From: Thalassovita mediterranea
GTDB lineage: Bacteria; Pseudomonadota; Alphaproteobacteria; Rhodobacterales; Rhodobacteraceae
Assembly (NCBI RefSeq): GCF_001458435.1
Contig: NZ_CYSF01000009.1
Coordinates: 152,571 to 216,570, forward strand
Direction: 5' to 3'
DNA: 64,000 nt
The notes below the pieces were generated by a model that saw nothing but the letters and a program-made list of their open reading frames with translations, did no database searches and was not told the origin of the DNA. The stretch's first letter is position 1; every line of letters begins with the position of its first letter. The translations under genes and the position numbers were made by a program. This document shows positions 58,255 through 64,000 of this stretch, piece after piece.

Positions 58255-60315
58255 ATGACCACTGAGCCAAACACCGATCCTCTTGTCATCTTCACGCCCT
58301 CGGGGCAGCGCGGACATTTTGCCAAAGGCACCTCGATCCTGGATGCCGCCCGTCAGCTCGGCGTTGATCTGGACAGTGTCTGCGGCGGACGCGGCATCTG
58401 TTCCAAATGTCAGGTGACGCCCTCCTTTGGCGACTTCCCCAAACACGGGCTGACTGTGTCCGAAGAAGCCCTGTCAGAGTGGAACGCAGTTGAGGAACGC
58501 TATCGCCACAAACGCGGGCTGATCCACGGCCGCCGCCTTGGCTGTCAGGCCAAGGTTGAGGGCGATGTGATCATCGACGTCCCGCCCGAAAGTCAGGTTC
58601 ACAAACAGGTGGTCCGCAAAGCCGCCGACAGCCGCGTGATCGAAATGGATCCCGCCACCAAATTGGTGGTGGTCGAGGTGGAAGAGCCCGACATGCACGC
58701 CCCCACCGGCGACTTTGAACGGCTGAAGGACGCGCTGCGTGAACAGTGGCAGATCGAACGGGTCGAGGCAGACCTGAACATCCTGACCCGCCTGCAACCC
58801 ACCCTGCGCAAAGGCAAGTGGCAGGTCAGCCTCGCGATGCACATCTGTCATGCCGGTGGCCCGTCGCGCATTCTGGATATCTGGCCGGGCGTTGCGGAAC
58901 AGGGGCTATACGGTCTGGCGATTGACCTTGGCTCCACCACCATTGCGGCGCATCTGTGTGACCTGAGCGACGGGGCCGTGATGGCGTCATCCGGCGCGAT
59001 GAACCCGCAGATCCGCTTTGGTGAAGATCTGATGAGCCGCGTCAGCTACGCGATGATGAACCCCGGTGGCGATCAGGAAATGACCAAAGCCGTGCGCGAG
59101 GCGCTGAACGGTCTGATCGCCGATCTGATCAAGGAAACCGACATTCCGCCAGAACGCCTTTATGAGGCGGTGATCGTGTGTAACCCCGTCATGCACCATC
59201 TGTTGATGGGCATTGATCCGGTGGAACTGGGGCAGGCGCCCTTTGCGCTGGCGACCTCAGACTCGCTGTCTTTGCAGGCCTCTGATCTGGACCTCTTGGC
59301 CATGGCACCGCGCGCACGGGTTTACGCCCTGCCCTGCATCGCTGGGCACGTTGGCGCCGATGCCGCTGCCGTGGCGCTGGCGGAATCACCGCAAAGCTCC
59401 AGCGATCTGGCACTGATGGTTGACGTGGGCACCAACGCGGAAATCCTGCTGGGGGATCGTGATGGCGTGTTGGCCTGTTCCTCGCCCACCGGTCCGGCGT
59501 TTGAGGGGGCGCAGATCTCCTCCGGTCAACGGGCCGCGCCGGGTGCGATTGAACGGATTGAGATTGATCCGGTGACCAAAGAGCCCCGTTTCCGCATCAT
59601 CGGGGTGAACATGTGGTCCGATGAGGCCGGATTTGAAACCGCGGCGGCGGCCACTGGTATCAGCGGCATCTGTGGATCCGGAATTATCGAAGCGGTGGCT
59701 GAAATGCGCATCGCAGGCCTGCTGGATCCCACCGGGTTGATCGGTTCGGCCGAGGCAACGGGCACATCCCGCTGCATTCCCGACGGGCGCACCCATTCCT
59801 ATGTGATCTGGGACGGCAGCGCCGATGGCGGGCCGGTGATCACCGTGACCCAGGGCGACATCCGCGCCATCCAGCTGGCGAAATCCGCGCTATACGCGGG
59901 TGCGCGTCTGTTGATGGATCAACGCGGTGTGGACAAGGTCGATCGCGTGGTGCTGGCCGGTGCGTTCGGTGCCCATATCAGCCCCAAACACGCGATGGTG
60001 CTGGGCATGATCCCCGATGTGCCGCTGGACAAGGTGCAATCCGCCGGCAACGCCGCAGGCACCGGTGCGCGGATCGCGCTGTGTAACCTGGGTGCGCGGG
60101 CCGAGATTGAGCGTGTGGTGCGCGAAATCACCAAGGTGGAAACCGCTGTGGAGCCGAAGTTCCAAGACCACTTCGTCGCCGCCAACGCGATCCCGCACGC
60201 CAGCGATCCCTTCCCAGAGCTGAGCCAAGTCGTCACCCTGCCGGATGTGAACTACAACACCGGCGGCGGCGATAGCGCCGAAGGTGGCCGTCGCAGACGT
60301 CGCCGCAAGGCTTAG
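58255..60315 (+). CDS. ASKHA-domain corrinoid-activation-type protein with 2Fe-2S domain
   Basis: A 686-residue protein of the RamA/RACO-like group (DUF4445). The N-terminal ferredoxin domain has Cys43, Cys49, Cys52 and Cys97. A middle domain leads to an actin-like ATPase half with LAIDLGSTTIAAH, DVGTNAEILLGD and VLAGAFGAHISPKHAM. Such proteins use ATP to drive reduction of cob(II)alamin in corrinoid methyltransferase systems. The end is a basic run of seven Arg/Lys. No corrinoid protein or methyltransferase is in view, so the partner is unknown. The ribosome binding site is weak (GATGAG). Confidence 0.85.
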   Translation: MTTEPNTDPLVIFTPSGQRGHFAKGTSILDAARQLGVDLDSVCGGRGICSKCQVTPSFGDFPKHGLTVSEEALSEWNAVEERYRHKRGLIHGRRLGCQAKVEGDVIIDVPPESQVHKQVVRKAADSRVIEMDPATKLVVVEVEEPDMHAPTGDFERLKDALREQWQIERVEADLNILTRLQPTLRKGKWQVSLAMHICHAGGPSRILDIWPGVAEQGLYGLAIDLGSTTIAAHLCDLSDGAVMASSGAMNPQIRFGEDLMSRVSYAMMNPGGDQEMTKAVREALNGLIADLIKETDIPPERLYEAVIVCNPVMHHLLMGIDPVELGQAPFALATSDSLSLQASDLDLLAMAPRARVYALPCIAGHVGADAAAVALAESPQSSSDLALMVDVGTNAEILLGDRDGVLACSSPTGPAFEGAQISSGQRAAPGAIERIEIDPVTKEPRFRIIGVNMWSDEAGFETAAAATGISGICGSGIIEAVAEMRIAGLLDPTGLIGSAEATGTSRCIPDGRTHSYVIWDGSADGGPVITVTQGDIRAIQLAKSALYAGARLLMDQRGVDKVDRVVLAGAFGAHISPKHAMVLGMIPDVPLDKVQSAGNAAGTGARIALCNLGARAEIERVVREITKVETAVEPKFQDHFVAANAIPHASDPFPELSQVVTLPDVNYNTGGGDSAEGGRRRRRRKA

Positions 60316-60344
60316 AACCGCCGCTAGGGAATAGCCAATACTCC

Positions 60345-60385
60345 AAAAGGGCGTTGCTTCGTTGAGGCGACGCCCTTTCTGCGTC
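60345..60385 (+). terminator. Terminator-like hairpin after the ASKHA gene
   Basis: AAAGGGCGT and ACGCCCTTT form an imperfect stem at about 60346-60377, 30 bases after the stop. The T-run after it is short. Confidence 0.6.
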
Positions 60386-60435
60386 ATACTCCCCGTATTT
60401 TAAGCATCCATTCCCTGATGGCGGAGAGAACGCCC

Positions 60436-61647
60436 ATGTCACGCAAGTTGATTGTCTGTTTTGACGGCACCGGAAATGAGATTGAAAAGAACGAAAGCAA
60501 CGTGCTGCGGCTTTATAAATGTCTGCAACATAACGACCGCCAGCTGATCTACTACGAACCGGGCGTTGGCACGCTGTCGACCCGCCCCTTTGCCCGCAAC
60601 AGCTTTGACAAGGTGCGGTTGGCGCTGGGGCTGATCGCCGGTCTTGGCCTGCATGACAACGTGTTGCACGCCTACCGCTTCCTGTGTGAAAACCACCGTG
60701 AGGGGGATCAACTCTACTTCTTTGGCTATTCGCGTGGCGCCTATACCGCGCGGGTGCTGGCGGGGTTTATCAATGATTTCGGCCTTGTGGCGCCGCATGA
60801 ACTGCACCTGATCGGTCCAGTGTTCAAAGCGTGGCGCAAACTGCGCCAGAACGGGCCGCGCGAACAATATGCGCCGTTGCGAATATCGCAGCAGTTCTTT
60901 CACATGCGCCACCCGTCGATCCGGTTTTTGGGGCTGTGGGACACGGTCAGCTCGATGATCCGGCTGCGGCTGAAGTGGGGGACGTTTCTGGAATTTGGCA
61001 CCCACTCCAGCGTTGATGAAAACCCATCTGTGCGCGCGGTGCGCCATGCGCTGTCCATCGACGAACGCCGCCGATTTTTCCGCCATCAGTTCTGGACAGA
61101 TGGTCAGACATATTACGGCAACCGCTTCAAAACAAAGAACGATCCGCCACCGCAAGACGTCAAACAAGTCTGGTTCCCCGGCACCCACACCGATGTGGCC
61201 GGCAGCGTGCCGGAAGCAGAAGCGGGCCTGAGCAAGATTACCATGCAATGGATGCGACAAGAGCTGGACGGCCTTGGCGTCGATCGGTTGGAATTCCGTG
61301 ATCCCTTCTACAACCGCTATGTGCTGGGCAAAAAGGACAAGGTGACAGAGCGTATGGGGCTGAACATTTCGCCCCCAAGCCACACTGCCGCGTTGCATGA
61401 TCAACTGGCGCCGCCAAAACCGTGGATCCTGTTGGAACGGCTGCCCCGACTGACCAAACGCAGCCGCTGGCCGGACCAGCGCGGGCTCTTGGGCTATTAC
61501 CTACCGCTAGGTCAATACCGCTACATCCCGCCAGAGGCCACAATCCACCCTTCCGCCTTTGAACGCCGCGCGGCGCTCAGCGACTATGACCCACTGAACC
61601 TGCGGGATTTCAAACAAATGGAGACGGGGGAAGAAAAGGCATCCTGA
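60436..61647 (+). CDS. DUF2235 alpha/beta-hydrolase-like protein
   Basis: A 403-residue DUF2235 (T6SS Tle1-type fold) protein. It starts RKLIVCFDGTGNE, and the nucleophile elbow FFGYSRGAYTARVLAG has Ser99. FLGLWDTVSSMI and QVWFPGTHTDVAGSVPE supply the acid and His regions. Some DUF2235 members are phospholipase effectors, but there is no T6SS gene, signal peptide or immunity-like gene here, so a housekeeping hydrolase is more likely. GGAGAG precedes the ATG at 60436. Confidence 0.85.
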   Translation: MSRKLIVCFDGTGNEIEKNESNVLRLYKCLQHNDRQLIYYEPGVGTLSTRPFARNSFDKVRLALGLIAGLGLHDNVLHAYRFLCENHREGDQLYFFGYSRGAYTARVLAGFINDFGLVAPHELHLIGPVFKAWRKLRQNGPREQYAPLRISQQFFHMRHPSIRFLGLWDTVSSMIRLRLKWGTFLEFGTHSSVDENPSVRAVRHALSIDERRRFFRHQFWTDGQTYYGNRFKTKNDPPPQDVKQVWFPGTHTDVAGSVPEAEAGLSKITMQWMRQELDGLGVDRLEFRDPFYNRYVLGKKDKVTERMGLNISPPSHTAALHDQLAPPKPWILLERLPRLTKRSRWPDQRGLLGYYLPLGQYRYIPPEATIHPSAFERRAALSDYDPLNLRDFKQMETGEEKAS

Positions 61648-61652
61648 ACACC

Positions 61653-61680
61653 TTGACCTTCCCCGACCGCTTGGATACCT
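61653..61680 (+). promoter_or_regulatory. Candidate promoter of tRNA-Gly
   Basis: TTGACC (61653-61658) and a TGGATACCT region (61672-61680) are spaced by about 16 bases, 12 bases before the tRNA. Confidence 0.45.
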
Positions 61681-61691
61681 CAAGGGCGAGC

Positions 61692-61765
61692 GCGGGTATG
61701 GTGAAATGGTATCATGCGAGCTTCCCAAGCTTAAGGTGCGGGTTCGATTCCCGCTACCCGCTCCA
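61692..61765 (+). tRNA. tRNA-Gly (CCC)
   Basis: A 74-nt cloverleaf with CCA encoded. The acceptor GCGGGTA pairs with TACCCGC, the anticodon stem CGAGC/GCTTA holds loop TTCCCAA (anticodon CCC), and the T-arm is GCGGG-TTCGATT-CCCGC. Confidence 0.95.
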
Positions 61766-61865
61766 ACTTCCCTACCATCGACGTCGCCCGCGCACCGTAG
61801 CCCTCCGACTTGTGGCACCTGTCGCGCTGTGACATGAACATGGATACAGGTTACGGAGGCCCGCC

Positions 61866-62930
61866 ATGAACAGCCGCAGTATACTCACCACTCTTGGGCT
61901 GTGTGTGATTGCGGGGATCGGCGGTTATCTGGCCAGCTTCACCCTGCTACCCCTGCCCTATATGTTGGGCGCTCTGCTGACATCGGGCGCGATTGCGTTG
62001 TTTCAGGAGGATCGCCTGCCGCGCGAATACCAGTTTCCGCAACGGTTCCGTCTGATTTTTATGGCGCTTGTGGGCGTGATGATCGGGGCGCAGGTGACGC
62101 CTGATTTGATCGGGCAACTGCCGGGTCTGACACTGTCGCTGGTGGCGCTGACCGCATTCACACTGCTGGCGCAGCTGGGCAACTATTTGATGTTTCGGCA
62201 CGTTGGCGGATATGACCGCACAACCGCCTTGTTTGCCGGTGCGCCCGGGGGATTGCTGGAATCTCTCGCCATGGGCGAGGAACGCGGCGCCGATCTGCAA
62301 TTGCTGACCATGCAACAGTTTTTACGGATCATTTTGGTGATCTCGCTGCTGCCGATGGGGCTATCGTTGTGGTACGGCACCCCGCTTGGCAGTGCAGCGG
62401 GCGCCAGTTCTGCGCCACAGGATATTGCGCCACTGACCATCGTTCTGGCGGTCTGTGTTGGCCTTCTGGGGACCGTCGCTGGCCGCTTTCTGCGCCTGCC
62501 TGCGGGGCAACTGACCGGCCCGCTGTTGGCCGCGGCTATTGTCACGGTTAGCGGGTTGGCACCACTGGCCCTGCCGGATTGGATGATCAACATGGCGCAG
62601 GTCGTTATTGGTGCATCACTGGGATTGCGGTTCAAGGGATTGCGCGGACACGCCATGATACGGGCGTTGTGGCTTTCGGGGCTATCGGTGGCATGGATGC
62701 TGGGGCTTGGATTAGCCCTATCGCTTGGGGTCGGGGCCTGGACCGGCTTGCGATTTGACATACTGCTGCTCTCTTATGCGCCGGGTGGCGTCACCGAAAT
62801 GGCGCTGGTGGCGCTGAGCCTCAATGCCAACCCCGCGCTGGTCACGTTGCACCATGTCTACCGCATCTTTGTCACCGTTTTGGCAATGGGCGCATTCGCG
62901 CGTTGGCTTCTGGGGCCACAGAACCGCTAG
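61866..62930 (+). CDS. AbrB family membrane protein (PF05145 type)
   Basis: A 354-residue protein with about ten TM segments in two similar halves. Each half has a Pro/Gly-rich turn (LPLPYMLGALL in the first, LPAGQLTGPLLAA in the second), and AGAPGGLLESLAMGEERGAD is matched by YAPGGVTEMALVALSLNANP. These are features of the AbrB duplication family, sometimes annotated as ammonia monooxygenase. Despite the name it is not a DNA-binding regulator; its function is unknown and transport is likely. GGAGG precedes the ATG. Confidence 0.87.
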   Translation: MNSRSILTTLGLCVIAGIGGYLASFTLLPLPYMLGALLTSGAIALFQEDRLPREYQFPQRFRLIFMALVGVMIGAQVTPDLIGQLPGLTLSLVALTAFTLLAQLGNYLMFRHVGGYDRTTALFAGAPGGLLESLAMGEERGADLQLLTMQQFLRIILVISLLPMGLSLWYGTPLGSAAGASSAPQDIAPLTIVLAVCVGLLGTVAGRFLRLPAGQLTGPLLAAAIVTVSGLAPLALPDWMINMAQVVIGASLGLRFKGLRGHAMIRALWLSGLSVAWMLGLGLALSLGVGAWTGLRFDILLLSYAPGGVTEMALVALSLNANPALVTLHHVYRIFVTVLAMGAFARWLLGPQNR

Positions 62931-62962
62931 CCCATTCTTGGCCTCACTTTGACAGCCTTCCT

Positions 62963-63010
62963 TTGACAGATGCCGTCGAACCCGCTACCCATTTACTGAA
63001 CGATTGTTCA
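62963..63010 (+). promoter_or_regulatory. Promoter with palindromic operator candidate
   Basis: TTGACA (62963-62968) with a weak -10 about 17 bases on (TACCCA) is followed by the perfect inverted repeat TGAAC-GATT-GTTCA (62997-63010) near the expected start site. This layout is typical of TetR-family repression, but no regulator gene is seen next to it. Confidence 0.5.
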
Positions 63011-63056
63011 ATTCAAGACAATCAGCGCATCACAGTGGAAAAGGGAGACACGAGGG

Positions 63057-63815
63057 ATGGAGATGAAAGACACCTGCGCGGTGATCACTGGCGGCGCGTC
63101 CGGTCTGGGAGAGGCCACAGCCCGCGTATTTGCAGCAAGCGGCGCCAAAGTGACTCTGCTGGATCGTGACAGCACCCGTGGCGCGGCCATCGCCACAGAA
63201 CTGGGCGGCACCTTTGTGGAAACCGACGTCACCGACGAAGCATCGGTTCAGGCCGCCCTGGCCACCGCACGCGACGCAATGGGTGGCCTGAACGCAGCCG
63301 TAAACTGCGCCGGTATCGCCATTGCGGAGACTGTTCTGAAAAAGGACGGCGGGCTGCATAGCCTAGAAAGCTACCGCAAGGTGATCGACGTCAATCTGGT
63401 GGGCACTTTCAATGTCGCCCGTCTGGCCGCTGATGCGATGAAGGACAATCCCCCTGCCCCTGATGGCAACCGTGGCGTCATCATCAACACGGCGTCAATC
63501 GCGGCCTTTGACGGGCAACGCGGCCAGACAGCTTATGCCAGTTCCAAAGGGGGCGTCGTCGGCCTGACCCTGCCCATGGCTCGCGATCTGGCGCGCAGCG
63601 GTATCCGTGTGATGGCAATTGCGCCGGGGATCTTTATGACCCCGATGCTGGCAGGCCTGCCACAAGAGGCACAGGATAGTCTGGCCGCATCCGTCACCAA
63701 CCCCAAGCGTCTGGGCGATCCCAGCGAATATGGCCGCCTGGCAAAGTTCATCGTGGAATGCGGCTACCTGAACGGCGAAACCATCCGCATCGACGGCGCT
63801 CTGCGCATGATGTGA
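63057..63815 (+). CDS. SDR, probable type 2 3-hydroxyacyl-CoA dehydrogenase
   Basis: A 252-residue classical SDR. The cofactor loop [15 protein letters not shown] is at residues 11-25; Asp at LLDRD favours [17 protein letters not shown] and [12 protein letters not shown] are the catalytic blocks. The C-terminal [20 protein letters not shown] resembles HSD17B10-type enzymes of branched-chain and fatty acid oxidation. GGGAGA precedes the ATG; the second ATG at 63063 is possible. Its promoter region carries the palindrome above, and a strong terminator follows. Confidence 0.88.
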   Translation: MEMKDTCAVITGGASGLGEATARVFAASGAKVTLLDRDSTRGAAIATELGGTFVETDVTDEASVQAALATARDAMGGLNAAVNCAGIAIAETVLKKDGGLHSLESYRKVIDVNLVGTFNVARLAADAMKDNPPAPDGNRGVIINTASIAAFDGQRGQTAYASSKGGVVGLTLPMARDLARSGIRVMAIAPGIFMTPMLAGLPQEAQDSLAASVTNPKRLGDPSEYGRLAKFIVECGYLNGETIRIDGALRMM

Positions 63816-63835
63816 ATCCACACAGACAACACATC

Positions 63836-63876
63836 AAAAAAAACGGCGGGGAAAACTCCCCGCCGTTTTGTTTTTG
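63836..63876. terminator. Bidirectional terminator after the SDR gene
   Basis: AAAACGGCGGGG and CCCCGCCGTTTT form a 12-bp stem followed by GTTTTT on plus and TTTTTTGATG on minus. It can serve both the SDR and the convergent gene entering from the right. Confidence 0.93.
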
Positions 63877-63893
63877 GACAACAAGCAAAGCGT

Positions 63894-64000
63894 TTAGGCT
63901 GCTTTGCGGGTTTGCGTACGTCCTTGTTGCAGCTGCGCGGCTTGGGCCCCATCCTTTGCAACAGACAGCGTTTCAACCTCCGCCGATGGCGCCTGTTCTA
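63894..64000 (-). CDS. 3' end of an unidentified gene (partial)
   Basis: The last 34 or so codons of a minus-strand gene that continues past the window. The tail is polar, with SAEVETLSVAKDGAQAAQ and the end TRKAA, then TAA. The Ala/Gln-rich helix is compatible with many proteins; the family cannot be named from this piece. The strong terminator at 63836-63876 supports it being a real gene end. Confidence 0.6.
   Translation of the reverse strand, partial: EQAPSAEVETLSVAKDGAQAAQLQQGRTQTRKAA

Noticed and set aside
60436..61647. DUF2235 protein as a secreted T6SS effector
   Set aside because: No VgrG, PAAR, immunity-like gene or signal peptide nearby, so the effector reading is not supported.

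Overview
This window looks like a chromosomal segment of an alphaproteobacterium of the family Rhodobacteraceae, Roseobacter group. The evidence is the GC-rich coding sequence, a monomeric NADP isocitrate dehydrogenase, LpxI instead of LpxH, CckA, a GTTCN7GTTC-type LexA box at recA, an FnrL-type box (TTGATN4ATCAA), and a DmdB-like acyl-CoA ligase. The genus cannot be fixed from the sequence alone. Almost everything is core or near-core metabolism. I see no prophage, integrase, transposase or CRISPR array.

Layout. 1-390: no convincing gene, then the icd terminator. 394-6670 (minus): isocitrate dehydrogenase and two tandem chemoreceptors whose signalling halves are almost identical in DNA. 7126-11838: tRNA with anticodon CAT, an acyl-CoA ligase behind a perfect FNR-type box, a 42-residue ORF, a TfoX C-terminal-domain gene broken by a frameshift in an A7 run, a YcaQ-type glycosylase and an SDR. 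12068-19565: ndk, a Bcr/CflA-type exporter, an ABC-F ATPase, MarC and gyrA. 19758-24041: M32 carboxypeptidase, heme A synthase, TrmJ and a ThiE-like protein.

24103-36611 (minus) is the envelope supercluster. pyrH has its own terminator. It is followed by frr-uppS-cdsA-dxr-rseP, ended by a terminator, then a previously hidden 41-residue membrane protein, then bamA-ompH-fabZ-lpxA-lpxI-lpxB. Together these genes supply undecaprenyl and isoprenoid precursors, CDP-diacylglycerol, outer-membrane protein assembly and lipid A. Many junctions overlap as ATGA or TGATG, which implies translational coupling. lpxD is absent from its usual place.

36785-53982: miaA, an AraC regulator, a di-heme peroxidase, a lytic transglycosylase, ssb, a 44-residue membrane ORF, typA, a class II amidotransferase, a DUF1330 protein behind a striking 21-bp RNA hairpin that buries its ribosome binding site, alaS, recA with a perfect LexA box, a small sulfotransferase-like protein, cckA, rsmB and a RidA protein. 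54090-64000: guaB, a class III CoA-transferase, a ureohydrolase with an altered signature, a corrinoid-activation-type ASKHA protein with no partner nearby, a DUF2235 hydrolase, tRNA-Gly(CCC), an AbrB-type membrane protein, an SDR with a palindromic operator candidate, and the 3' end of an unidentified gene.

The observations most worth a second look are the SD-burying hairpin of the DUF1330 gene (44925-44974), the homogenised chemoreceptor pair with a shared C-terminal tail, the A7 frameshift in the TfoX-like gene, the FNR box at the acyl-CoA ligase, the small membrane proteins in the envelope cluster and beside ssb, and the orphan ASKHA protein next to the odd ureohydrolase. None of these amounts to a proven new system.
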